38,338 nt of DNA from Gammaproteobacteria bacterium (GTDB lineage Bacteria; Pseudomonadota; Gammaproteobacteria; Thiohalospirales; Thiohalospiraceae), in the NCBI GenBank assembly GCA_015490535.1, contig WFXP01000053.1, positions 1 through 38,338 on the forward strand, given 5' to 3'. Below, in pieces: positions 21,048 through 29,284 of the stretch. Made by a program: the position numbers and the translations under genes. The notes below the pieces were generated by a model. That model was not told the origin of the DNA. It saw nothing but the letters and a program-made list of their open reading frames with translations, and ran no database searches. Each line of letters opens with the position of its first letter. Position 1 is the stretch's first letter.

Positions 21048-21704
21048 TCAGCTTCCTCCCTCGGCCTCAGCCGCATCCCCGGACACGGGCGAGGGGCTGT
21101 CAGCGGTTGGTGCAGCGCACTGGAGAAGGGCGGCGTCCATCTGCTGCAGCTCCGCCGCCAGCGCCTGCGCGACGCGCTGCGCCGCCTGGTTGAGGCTATC
21201 CCTGTGCAGGAAGCCGCGCCCCCCGCTGCTCCGGCTCGATGCCCAGATCACGCGCCCGTCGCATGCACGCACCATGCGCATGCTCAGCCCCACCACAGGC
21301 TCCTCGTGCAGTCCGTGCTGATACCGGTACTCGGTCACGCTGCCCATCAGGACCGCTTCCGCACCCAGCTCGTTGGCTATCTGGCGGGCAAGAGTGACCG
21401 CGCTTGTCTCACCACGACCACGCTGGGCATCCTGCAACTCCCGGGATGTTCTGCTCTCTTCCCGCACCCGAAACAGCCCCTGGCGATACAGCTCCGCGCT
21501 TACCAGGCGGGTCAGAATCCGATCCGCGTTGGGGTAGTCGGTAAGGTTTTCAAACGGCAGAACCGCCACCTGGGGCGCATCCGGCGAGGCCAGCCTCGCC
21601 GGCATCTCGCTCTCCACGCCCCTGCTGCTGGCACAGGAGGACAGAACCAGCGCCGCCATCACTGCCAGCAGGTACATCTTGCTACCGATCTTTTGCTCCA
21701 ACAT
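21048..21704 (-). CDS. pelC: PelC-like outer-membrane lipoprotein, first copy
   Basis: A 218-residue lipoprotein with lipobox LVLSSC (Cys24 from ATG 21704). The core matches the neighbouring PelC-like protein block by block (VAVLPFENLTDYPNAD, SAELYRQGLFRV, GAEAVLMGSVTEYRYQHG, PVVGLSMRMVRACDGRVIW). It differs by an insertion rich in charged residues (TSRELQDAQRGRGETS) and a longer acidic, Ala/Pro-rich tail after the final helix. AAGGA lies 9 nt before this ATG and 6 nt before an adjacent GTG at 21707, so either start would work. It follows the barrel gene by 67 bp, the largest gap within the pelA-pelE part of the operon. Confidence 0.87.
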   Translation of the reverse strand: MLEQKIGSKMYLLAVMAALVLSSCASSRGVESEMPARLASPDAPQVAVLPFENLTDYPNADRILTRLVSAELYRQGLFRVREESRTSRELQDAQRGRGETSAVTLARQIANELGAEAVLMGSVTEYRYQHGLHEEPVVGLSMRMVRACDGRVIWASSRSSGGRGFLHRDSLNQAAQRVAQALAAELQQMDAALLQCAAPTADSPSPVSGDAAEAEGGS

Positions 21705-21771
21705 CACGATTCATCCTTTGTGTAGAAACAGTCCATGACTCACCCCCTGGGTAATGGGGAACAATCCAGAT

Positions 21772-23385
21772 TCAGAACCGCCACAACAGGTAACCTCCTC
21801 CCTTGCTGTAACGGGCAAACTCACCGCGGTAGGGGCCGGCGCTGTAAACGAACTTCAATCCGGCCTCCAGCCCCGAGATCGGCTCCCATGCCAGGTTGGC
21901 GGCCACAAACGGTCCTCCCGCGTCGTTGTACGGATCAAAGCTGGCGCCGGCACCCACATCGTAGCGCAGATAGTCACTAAACCGGTCGAACAGCCAGAGA
22001 TCCAGGGTATGCACCTGGCGCGACACCACCGGCAGCGGATAGTAGAGATCATTCCCGTACAGCCTTTCGTCCCGGGAGGTTATCTCCTCCAGCTCCAGCC
22101 GGTAACCGACGCTCAGCCGCGGAATCCCCTCCTGCAACAGCATGCGCGTACCCAGGGTGAAGAGGTAGGCCCCGGCGACACTGTTGTCCCCGTCCACTCC
22201 GTAACTGCGCACCGCAATCGTTGCGCGGGCCGCCAGATCCTCATCCACCGGCCGCCTCCAGCCGTCGCTACCCGGCCGCTCCCAGCCCAGCGTAAGGGTA
22301 TCCATTCTGCCGCCGTCCACGATCCCTTCCGGGTACTCCCAGGCCGGGGCGTGGTAGTTGGCATCCACCCATACTCGATTCAGATCCAGCCGCTGCGAGT
22401 ACTCGGCGCGAAATCCCACGATCCCGTCGTTTACCCCCGACAGGGTGAGACGGGTGTAGGCCGCCCAGTCAAAATGGTGCTGGCCATACAGCTCCACGTA
22501 GTCACGCTCTCCCCGATAGGATTGCAGCGGTCCGGATATGCGGCGCACTTCGTTGTCACGCAACACCCGTTTCTCCCAGGCGAACCCGAGCGTGGTTCTC
22601 TGGCCAACGATGTCGCGCCCCGAGAGGCGGGTGATGTGCTGCCAGTCGGCACCATGCAGCTGCTGCCAGTCCATATCCAGACGCACCCTGGGGCCATGCT
22701 CATAGAGCAGACCGGCCTTGGCGGCCACCAGCCCCGGATCCCCCTGTCCGGCATACAGCGCCTGGTTGAAATAGGCGATGGCCTGCTGCCACTGCCCCAG
22801 CCGCGCCTCGATGCTCCCCATTTCAGGCAAAAGCTCGCCGTTGTCGGGGTACTGCTCCCGCAGGCGGGCCAGCTTGCGGCGTGCCGCAAACAGTTCCCCG
22901 CGCTCACCCAGAAGAGCGGCCCGCAGCCGCTCGATGCGCAGGGCCGCGGCCTCCCGCCTGGTCGGTGAAAAGGGCTCCGCAGGGGGATGGGCAAGCTCGC
23001 CGGCCGGTTGCCTGGCCAATTTCATCTCCACCGCAATCCGCCGCTCCCCCTCCGCCGTCACCCTGTAGCTGACATCGCGGGCGGCATGGATCAGCAGGCT
23101 GTCATAACCGGCGCTGCTCCAGTCGATCCAGCCGGCTGTCTGCGACTCCACGTCGCTGAGAAGGGTGGGAGGGAAGCGGTGCGAGAAACGCAGCAGCAGA
23201 TCCCGACCATCCACCTCATGCAGCGCCATCACCGGACGATCCCAGGCGAACACCAGCCGCAGCCGCTCCGCGCTCCGCTCCAGAAGCAGCTTCACGCCGC
23301 CGTCGTCCGCCTGTACCGCCGCCGTGCCCAAGGCGAGCAGCACCGCCGCCACGGCCTGCAGCAACCCTCTGCGGGGGGAGATCAT
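21772..23385 (-). CDS. pelB: PelB C-terminal part: outer-membrane beta-barrel with own signal peptide
   Basis: A 537-residue protein matching the porin half of P. aeruginosa PelB, through which the polysaccharide leaves the cell. It has its own signal peptide (LLQAVAAVLLALGTAAVQA, about 1-26), then a beta-rich segment (about 30-120, reminiscent of AMIN-type domains but not assigned), a short TPR segment (about 145-200) and a barrel (about 210-537) ending in aromatic WRF, as outer-membrane barrels usually do. The start ATG overlaps the preceding stop as ATGA. The signal peptide shows that the split from the TPR half is real and not a sequencing frameshift. Confidence 0.88.
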   Translation of the reverse strand: MISPRRGLLQAVAAVLLALGTAAVQADDGGVKLLLERSAERLRLVFAWDRPVMALHEVDGRDLLLRFSHRFPPTLLSDVESQTAGWIDWSSAGYDSLLIHAARDVSYRVTAEGERRIAVEMKLARQPAGELAHPPAEPFSPTRREAAALRIERLRAALLGERGELFAARRKLARLREQYPDNGELLPEMGSIEARLGQWQQAIAYFNQALYAGQGDPGLVAAKAGLLYEHGPRVRLDMDWQQLHGADWQHITRLSGRDIVGQRTTLGFAWEKRVLRDNEVRRISGPLQSYRGERDYVELYGQHHFDWAAYTRLTLSGVNDGIVGFRAEYSQRLDLNRVWVDANYHAPAWEYPEGIVDGGRMDTLTLGWERPGSDGWRRPVDEDLAARATIAVRSYGVDGDNSVAGAYLFTLGTRMLLQEGIPRLSVGYRLELEEITSRDERLYGNDLYYPLPVVSRQVHTLDLWLFDRFSDYLRYDVGAGASFDPYNDAGGPFVAANLAWEPISGLEAGLKFVYSAGPYRGEFARYSKGGGYLLWRF

Positions 23386-25526
23386 GCGCCCCCCTCCCCA
23401 CCACCCGCCAGGAGGGCATCCGCACGCTCGATGCGGCCGCTCTCGAGCAACACCGTAACATAATCGGCGCGCAGATCGAGATTGTCCGGATATCTCTCCA
23501 GCAGCTCCTGATAGGCGAGAATGGCGTTGTCGCTCTCTCCCAAACGATACAGGCTCTGGGCCCGCACGCTGGCCCTGCGCATATCCATCTGCTCCTCGCC
23601 GTCGAGCAGCTGCACCACCCGGCGGTAGTGGGGAGCGGCGCGCAGGTTGCGGTTACGCCGGGTCAGCAGCTCGGCAAGGAAGTAGTTGCTCTCGAAATCA
23701 CCCTGGTTATTCTCCAGGTAGCGGCTGAGCAGCTCATAGGCATCCTCCCATCGCTCCTCGCGGTAAGCCAGAAGGCCCAGCCGACGCAGTATCTCGGGAT
23801 CATCCGGCGCCACACTGAGCAGACGCCGGGCGGCCTCTATCGCCAGATCCGTGAAGCCCACCTGATCAGCACGCCGGATATGGCGCCGCAGCTGCTCCGC
23901 ATCCTGCGCCTCGGCAATGGCCTTGGCAAGGATCTGGCGCAGCTGCGGATAGTCCTCTTCCCGCTGCAGCACATCCATCTGGAACTCCACCGGATCACCG
24001 CTGTAACCAAGCTGGACGAGATCCCGCTGCCCCAGTTTCAGCACCCGCTCGGTAGCCCCCACATCCAGCAGATGCTGCAACCATGCCAGCCGCTGTTCAC
24101 CCCGGGAGCCATGCACCCGCTCCTCCAGCCACTGGAGACCGTACGGCCCCGGTCGTGGCCCCCATATATAGAGCAGCTGGCTGACATAGACGCTGTCGGG
24201 AGGCTCTCCCCGCGCCAGATCCTCGTAGATCCGTTCCGCGAGCACCTTGTCCTCCAGCTGCAGGGCGGAGTAGGCCAGCGCCCGTTTCTCCTTGCGGCTC
24301 AAGCGCAGCTGCCTGTAACGCTGACGCAGCACCGCAACCAGCTCCTCATGCTTCCCTGCCTTGCGCAGCGCCGCCTCGTAACGATAGCTGATTTCGAGTT
24401 TCTCCCGGTCACTCAGCTCGGAGCGGGCCATCTGCAGGTGCCAGAAGGCGTACAGCTCCGGCCAGCGCTTCTCCTCCCGCAGCAGCGCTTCGTAGCGATA
24501 GGTAAACGCCTTGCGCTCCTCCACGCCTATATCGGAGCGTCCCACCTGCTGGCCCAGATACTCCAGCAGCGTCGCGGTGAGGCCGTTTTCACGCAGCGCG
24601 GCTTCGTACCGCTCCCCTACACCCCGGCGCTGCTCCGCGTCCAGATCCTTGCGGCGCAGCTCGCGCAGCAGAAAGGCGACGCGCCTCTCCCCTTCGCCCT
24701 GCGCGCGAAGGGTGTTCTCGTACCGGTAGCTGATCTCGATCTTTCTTCCCGGATCCAGATCCGGCCTGGCCAGCTGGCGGTCCCAGAAGGCATACAGTTC
24801 GGTATACCGGGCGGCGCCCGCCAAGGCACGCTCGTAATATATGGTCCATCTGCCGCCCCGATCGGCGTAGCCTTGCAGGTATCCGATGGCCTCATCATAC
24901 CGCCCCAGATCAAGGGAGAGGCTGACCAGGAACTCCCGCGCGCGATCGTCAAATGCGGCGGGGTGCACCCTCTCCAGGCGGCGCAGCACCTCGGTGGCGC
25001 CAACCATGTCTCCCTGTGCCGCCAACAGGTAGGCCAGGTCCTTGTAGTCCCGGGGCTTGGCATCATAATCCTGGAGGATACGCTTCAACACCTCGATCTG
25101 CCGGTCGATACGCCCCTCTGCGTTATACAGCTGGGACAGACTGCGCAGCGCCTCCTCGGAGGGCTGTACCTGGGCACGTTTTTCCAGGTTGTGCAGATAG
25201 TCGTGGGGGCGCTGTGTCTGCTGATACAGCTTGCCCAGATAGATGCGAGCCTCCAGATTGTCCGGATTGGACTCCACAAACCGCTCCATCAGCTCAACAG
25301 CGCGGTTCATCTCTCCATACACTAGGTAAAGCTCGGAAAGCGGCACCACTACGTTGGCGGAGCTGATCCCCTGCTCCAGCAATCTTTCATACTCCGCCCG
25401 CGCGGCGGTGTACTGCTTGTTCTTGTAGCGCATCAGCGCCAGCTCCGGGGGACGCGGATAGACGAGATAGCCCCCCAGCAGGGCCAGCACCACCACCAGA
25501 ATCACCAAATAATGAGTTCCCTTCAT
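23382..25526 (-). CDS. pelB: PelB N-terminal part: membrane-anchored TPR scaffold
   Basis: A 714-residue protein with one N-terminal membrane segment (YLVILVVVLALLGGYLVY, residues about 6-23) followed almost entirely by tetratricopeptide-like helical repeats to the C-terminus. In P. aeruginosa a single PelB of about 1,193 residues carries an inner-membrane helix, periplasmic TPRs that bind the PelA deacetylase, and a C-terminal barrel; here the TPR part ends before the barrel. Several internal repeats share ISYRYExxLR (SRYE/YRYE blocks around residues 265-400), suggesting local duplication. AGGAGA lies just upstream, and the ATG overlaps the deacetylase stop by one base. Confidence 0.9.
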   Translation of the reverse strand: MKGTHYLVILVVVLALLGGYLVYPRPPELALMRYKNKQYTAARAEYERLLEQGISSANVVVPLSELYLVYGEMNRAVELMERFVESNPDNLEARIYLGKLYQQTQRPHDYLHNLEKRAQVQPSEEALRSLSQLYNAEGRIDRQIEVLKRILQDYDAKPRDYKDLAYLLAAQGDMVGATEVLRRLERVHPAAFDDRAREFLVSLSLDLGRYDEAIGYLQGYADRGGRWTIYYERALAGAARYTELYAFWDRQLARPDLDPGRKIEISYRYENTLRAQGEGERRVAFLLRELRRKDLDAEQRRGVGERYEAALRENGLTATLLEYLGQQVGRSDIGVEERKAFTYRYEALLREEKRWPELYAFWHLQMARSELSDREKLEISYRYEAALRKAGKHEELVAVLRQRYRQLRLSRKEKRALAYSALQLEDKVLAERIYEDLARGEPPDSVYVSQLLYIWGPRPGPYGLQWLEERVHGSRGEQRLAWLQHLLDVGATERVLKLGQRDLVQLGYSGDPVEFQMDVLQREEDYPQLRQILAKAIAEAQDAEQLRRHIRRADQVGFTDLAIEAARRLLSVAPDDPEILRRLGLLAYREERWEDAYELLSRYLENNQGDFESNYFLAELLTRRNRNLRAAPHYRRVVQLLDGEEQMDMRRASVRAQSLYRLGESDNAILAYQELLERYPDNLDLRADYVTVLLESGRIERADALLAGGGEGGA

Positions 25527-27766
25527 CAGATCCTCTCCTGGCGGTATTCTACCTCCACCCTCACCCTCTCCATGGGAGTACGGGCCCGGATGGCAAACCG
25601 CAGCCGGCCATCATCCGGCACAACCACGGTCAGGCTCTCCGTGGCGCCGCTGCCGCCATGCATATTGATCACGTAGCTTCCAGCGCGGGGCACTTTCCAG
25701 AGCATCTCTCCCTCCCCGAACCCGGCTGTTTCGAACCACATCCGGCCCGACCCGTGCCGCACCCCCCAGACCTGCCACGCCGATTCCACCAGGTAAGACA
25801 GGGACGCGGACGGCTCCACCGCGCTCTCCTCGCGCCTTCGCAGCACCACCACCGCTTCGGGAACGGCGCTGTCCAGCGCGACATACAGGGAGCCCTGATA
25901 GTGGTGCTGCCCCACCACCCCGCGCGAACGAACCATGTCCACAGCCAGAAACAGGGCCCGATCGAAGCGCACCGTCTGGAGCGCCTGACGGTTGCCAATG
26001 CGCCACCGGAGCTCTCCTGCACGCTCGATCCTCGTGCTGTAGAACCCCTCCACTATGGCCGCATAGTGGCTGGTGGTCACGGGGATAATGGGCTGACTGC
26101 GGGCAAACTCCAGATTGGCCAGCACGGCGTTCAGGCTGGACAGCTTCTCACCGGAGTACATGTGGTAGTAGATCCCCATCGGCTTGATACGCAACGGGGT
26201 CTCTGTGTTCTTCAGGGTACGAATCAGGTGGCGGTAGCCGAAGAACTGCTCGGACCACTGATCGGTATAGATGTTTTCGTTGCTGTTGGAGGCATACACC
26301 TGCAGCTCCCCCTCCACCATCCGGCCCAGCGGCGATACCCACCCGTAGGAGGGATACTTGCGATCCAGGCGGCTGTCGCCACCGTTGATGTTACGCACCC
26401 CCGAGCTGCGCACCGCTGCGATAGCCTCCGGAAAGGGGTTGGTATCTCCCGACCACTGGTAGATCTGCACCCTCTTGCCAGGAGGAAGGAGGGAGTTGAC
26501 AAACTCGATGGCCCCTCTGGTCTCCAGCTCAAGATCAAATGGCTTCACAGCGTAGGCACGGGGGACCTCAAAGCCGGTTTCCCGATAGTAGTCGTGCCCC
26601 CCGGACTCCACCTTGAGCAGGCTCTCCGGCTCTCCCCAGGGCTTGGCGTAGAGACCAAGGAACGGCCGCTCCCGATCCTGATCCCCGTCGGCAAAGAACC
26701 CCCAGTCGAACGGATGGCTGTATGTGTGGACGCCCGCCTCCACCTGGGGAAGGGCGAAAATCTCCCGCGCCACCTGCATGCTTTTCTCGCTGCCGTGCCA
26801 GGCCGAATCCAGATCCCCGGCGATGGGGGCCACCGTAACCGGCAGGTCGGGATAGGCCTCGATGATCTTCCGCTTGACCACCTCGGCGGAAAGGATCCCC
26901 CGGTGCCGATAGGGATGGATTTCGGTAAAATTATTCCATCCGTCACCATCTATATGGCTGAAAAATATGCGCCGCCCCGCCAGCGTGGTAGTATCCGGGC
27001 GCGGCAGATCATCCAGCTTCAGGGCGCGGCTGAAAAACTCGAAAGGGTTGACATACCACAGCAGGGTGTCTGTGGCCTCGTTGTGGTAGTAGGCGTAATC
27101 GGAGGCTATCCAGCCACCGCTGTCGGTAACCACCACGAGATCGCTGGTCCCGGATGGCCTGTCCCCCCGCTGACGTACCGAAAGCCCGGAGTAGCCGCGT
27201 CCCTTGATGACCCGCATCCGCTCGTAACCGGGTAGCACACCGCCGACCCGGCGCTCAAAATCCACCAGCCGCGGGTCCCGGTAGACGATCTCGGTCCGGT
27301 AGGTAAAGGGGACCCAGTCACTCTCACTGTGCAGCCCCAGCCGCTTCCAGAAGCCGTTGATCTCCTCCTTGTACCTGCCCCCGGAAATCTCTTCGCCGCT
27401 GCCAAATCCGCTAATCATGACCATTTGCCTGCCGCTGTCCATAAGCATCTCGGACCAACGTATGAACTCCCTCGGGTCCTCCATCCCGGCCGCCTCCCAG
27501 ACCAGCACTCCACGTACATCCTCCATCTCCTTCAGGGAAGGAAGCGGGGAGTTGATGTCGTGATAGCGAACCACCAGCCCGAGGTGGTTCAGGGGCATCT
27601 CCGCCAGCCTGTGAACCGCCGTGGCACGGATATCCGACGCACTGTCACCGTCATACAATGCAAGCACTATGCGTGCCAAAGGCTGCGCATGCAGGAGGGA
27701 AACGGGCAGCAGCACGGCCACCCAGAGCCAGAACGGCAGCCAGACCAAGCGGTAACCAATGCTCAT
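25526..27766 (-). CDS. pelA: PelA-type polysaccharide deacetylase (without the hydrolase domain)
   Basis: A 746-residue periplasmic protein with a signal peptide ending VSLLHA (about 1-27). It corresponds to the reductase-like and deacetylase portions of P. aeruginosa PelA. The metal-binding/catalytic pattern of the CE18-type deacetylase is present: HIDGDGW (Asp273, Asp275) and HTYSHPF (His347, His351). Partial deacetylation makes Pel cationic and allows export. A beta-rich C-terminal region (about 570-746) may bind polymer or partners. The start overlaps the upstream hydrolase stop (ATGA). The missing N-terminal hydrolase domain is supplied by the separate upstream gene. PelA in P. aeruginosa is one chain of about 948 residues; here the two proteins total 1,030. 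Confidence 0.9.
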   Translation of the reverse strand: MSIGYRLVWLPFWLWVAVLLPVSLLHAQPLARIVLALYDGDSASDIRATAVHRLAEMPLNHLGLVVRYHDINSPLPSLKEMEDVRGVLVWEAAGMEDPREFIRWSEMLMDSGRQMVMISGFGSGEEISGGRYKEEINGFWKRLGLHSESDWVPFTYRTEIVYRDPRLVDFERRVGGVLPGYERMRVIKGRGYSGLSVRQRGDRPSGTSDLVVVTDSGGWIASDYAYYHNEATDTLLWYVNPFEFFSRALKLDDLPRPDTTTLAGRRIFFSHIDGDGWNNFTEIHPYRHRGILSAEVVKRKIIEAYPDLPVTVAPIAGDLDSAWHGSEKSMQVAREIFALPQVEAGVHTYSHPFDWGFFADGDQDRERPFLGLYAKPWGEPESLLKVESGGHDYYRETGFEVPRAYAVKPFDLELETRGAIEFVNSLLPPGKRVQIYQWSGDTNPFPEAIAAVRSSGVRNINGGDSRLDRKYPSYGWVSPLGRMVEGELQVYASNSNENIYTDQWSEQFFGYRHLIRTLKNTETPLRIKPMGIYYHMYSGEKLSSLNAVLANLEFARSQPIIPVTTSHYAAIVEGFYSTRIERAGELRWRIGNRQALQTVRFDRALFLAVDMVRSRGVVGQHHYQGSLYVALDSAVPEAVVVLRRREESAVEPSASLSYLVESAWQVWGVRHGSGRMWFETAGFGEGEMLWKVPRAGSYVINMHGGSGATESLTVVVPDDGRLRFAIRARTPMERVRVEVEYRQERI

Positions 27767-28617
27767 ATGCGCGGCTCTGAAATGATGCGGTCGAGGGCCA
27801 CGGTGGCCACGTAAGGCACGAAGCCGTTGGCGCGCTGGATACGATAGATCTCGGCTATCCCTGCCTTGTCATCCGGCTTCCAGTAATCCAGGGTAAACAC
27901 CTTGAGCCGCGGATTGATCCGCTGCGCCTCCTTCAGATATGAAAGCTGCAGCTGATAGAGATGCTGCGGCACCCGCTGGTAGGATTTGCTGGCAAAATCG
28001 TAATCCGCATACACCGATTCCCCCAATACGATATCTATGTCACCCGCCACCTGGGGCAGGATCTCATAGGCCCGGTTGAGCATGATACGGATATGCGGGA
28101 ACTGGTTGCGGATAGTGCGTACCAACCTTATCGCCGCTTCACTCATGCCCCGGTAGCGCTCCGGATCCTCACGCTCCAGGTGCAGGGGGCTGTCCAGGGT
28201 ATCCAGAAAAACGCCATCAAAACCCTGATGCAGCAAAGAGGGGACAAGTTCGTATATAACCCGCTCGATCCAGACGGGATGACGGATGTCCAGAAAATAG
28301 CTACCCTCCCAGTTGGGGTTTTCCGCCACCAGCAACCCCTGCTTCTGCAGCGCGGAAAAATGGTAGCGATACTGCTCCGCCTCCCCCAGGCTGAGATAGC
28401 CGAGCAGGATCTTGCCGCGCTCCGCCAGGGGCGCGAGCGCCGGGCGATGATCGCTGTCCAGCACCAACAGATCATAGTCCTGGAATTCCGCGGGGGTGGC
28501 CTTGTCGGAGTAGTAAGCCAGCCAGCGCTCACCAACACTGACACCAGGAGCATTGGCATAGCCATGCAAAGGAAACAGCACAAGGTACAGTGTGGCAAAC
28601 GTTACGCGATATCGCAT
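27763..28617 (-). CDS. pelA: Secreted GH114/GH166-type endo-alpha-1,4-polygalactosaminidase, PelA hydrolase half
   Basis: A 284-residue secreted TIM-barrel glycoside hydrolase with signal peptide MRYRVTFATLYLVLFPLHGYA. It matches the N-terminal hydrolase domain of PelA: GYLSLGEAEQYR, GSYFLDIRHPVW, GFDGVFLDTLD (Asp139) and DIVLGESVY, where Glu200 is the likely catalytic acid. In P. aeruginosa this domain cuts Pel and promotes release of cell-free polymer. As first gene of the operon it lies about 82 nt downstream of the predicted pel promoter start. No strong ribosome site is visible. The separate gene means hydrolase and deacetylase levels could be set independently by translation. Confidence 0.88.
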   Translation of the reverse strand: MRYRVTFATLYLVLFPLHGYANAPGVSVGERWLAYYSDKATPAEFQDYDLLVLDSDHRPALAPLAERGKILLGYLSLGEAEQYRYHFSALQKQGLLVAENPNWEGSYFLDIRHPVWIERVIYELVPSLLHQGFDGVFLDTLDSPLHLEREDPERYRGMSEAAIRLVRTIRNQFPHIRIMLNRAYEILPQVAGDIDIVLGESVYADYDFASKSYQRVPQHLYQLQLSYLKEAQRINPRLKVFTLDYWKPDDKAGIAEIYRIQRANGFVPYVATVALDRIISEPRI

Positions 28618-28647
28618 GATCAGGAACTATTTCCTTCGGGTTTATTT

Positions 28648-28676
28648 GTTATACTGACGCCACCGGTTTTCGCCAC
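28648..28676 (-). promoter_or_regulatory. Possible second pel promoter
   Basis: Minus strand GTGGCG (28676-28671), 17-bp spacer, TATAAC (28653-28648). The -10 is good (five of six), the -35 weak. It would start transcription about 25 nt before the hydrolase ATG. Confidence 0.25.
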
Positions 28677-28705
28677 AGCGTCATGATTCCGACCCCATCT
28701 GGCTG

Positions 28706-28735
28706 ATTATATTGTCATCACATCAATACTTTCAA
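28706..28735 (-). promoter_or_regulatory. Main predicted promoter of the pel operon
   Basis: Minus strand TTGAAA (28735-28730), 18-bp spacer, perfect TATAAT (28711-28706). The start should lie near 28699, giving a leader of about 82 nt. It is the best sigma-70-like match upstream of the ten-gene pel cluster. Confidence 0.6.
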
Positions 28736-28742
28736 TGTATTG
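28724..28742. promoter_or_regulatory. Inverted repeat overlapping the pel promoter -35, possible operator
   Basis: CAATACTTTCAATGTATTG has perfect 6-bp arms (CAATAC and GTATTG) around 7 bp, and the -35 hexamer lies inside it. A dimeric repressor bound here would block polymerase. The sequence does not match the FleQ box that I know from Pseudomonas pel control. Confidence 0.4.
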
Positions 28743-28851
28743 TGTCTCTTATACGCCACAGCAGGCTGCGGGTGAACACCCCTTTCATGGCTCCCGCGGC
28801 GACACCACGGCCCCCGGCAGGCCGTGATACTCTCAGCCGCGCGGCTGTTTG

Positions 28852-28860
28852 TTATACACA
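28852..28860 (+). promoter_or_regulatory. DnaA-box match TTATACACA
   Basis: Exact match to TTATNCACA. A single 9-mer of this degeneracy can occur by chance; it is recorded because a second match lies 200 bp away in the same orientation, upstream of the replication-restart gene priA. Confidence 0.3.
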
Positions 28861-29051
28861 TCGCCCGCTACAGGCTCCCCTTCGGCACGGCTCACGCGGA
28901 CTGGGTGACGAGCGTTACATCCGAGGCCGGACATGCTTTATAACAACCTGAACAGACAACGTTTTTCAACCAGGATAACGATCCCTCGAACCGGGTGGCC
29001 CAGCCCCGGTTACCACCATTTGGCAGCAATCACAAATATTTTTCAACAAAG

Positions 29052-29060
29052 TTATTCACA
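29052..29060 (+). promoter_or_regulatory. DnaA-box match TTATTCACA
   Basis: Exact match to TTATNCACA beside an AT-rich tract (29033-29050) and about 225 bp before the priA start. Possible DnaA control site; no origin is claimed. Confidence 0.35.
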
Positions 29061-29284
29061 GAAAGTGCGGGCAACCCGCAATTGTCCATTGAGGACAACC
29101 GGTTATCCGGAGAGTCCGCGAACCATGCTCAATTGTAACCGGTAACCATAGATCCGGATATGTAATCCTGCATCACCCGTCGTGGTTCGGCGACAGCTGG
29201 TGCTCTTTACAAGGCGATAAATTAAAGAGTGCTATATGTCACCGACTATTCATTAGTCTATCAGCTGGGATTACACTGCTCCAA

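Larger units (their letters stand above)
28743..29284. other. Structured intergenic region between pel and priA
   Basis: No protein gene is supported in this stretch. It holds small hairpins (GGGTGAACACCC near 28770; CACGGCC/GGCCGTG at 28806-28826; CAGCCGCGCGGCTG at 28834-28847; GCGGG-CAA-CCCGC at 29067-29079; TTGTCC-ATTGA-GGACAA at 29082-29098). Three related boxes around CCGGTTA/TAACCGG lie at 29006-29014, 29097-29108 and 29136-29147. At 29207-29237 a short stretch (GCTCTTTACAAGGCGATAA, then AAAGAGTGCT) resembles the ends of the family-2 element near speA. No priA promoter stands out. A small RNA or protein-binding region is possible but not demonstrated. Confidence 0.5.

Noticed and set aside
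21772-25526. Frameshift as the cause of the split pelB
   Set aside because: The second frame begins with a complete signal peptide and an ATGA overlap, and the first ends after full TPR repeats; both features fit two genuine genes.
28830-28860. Terminator on the plus strand (CAGCCGCGCGGCTG then TTTGTT)
   Set aside because: No plus-strand gene lies upstream, the stem is short and the T-tract is interrupted. Kept only as part of the structured intergenic region.
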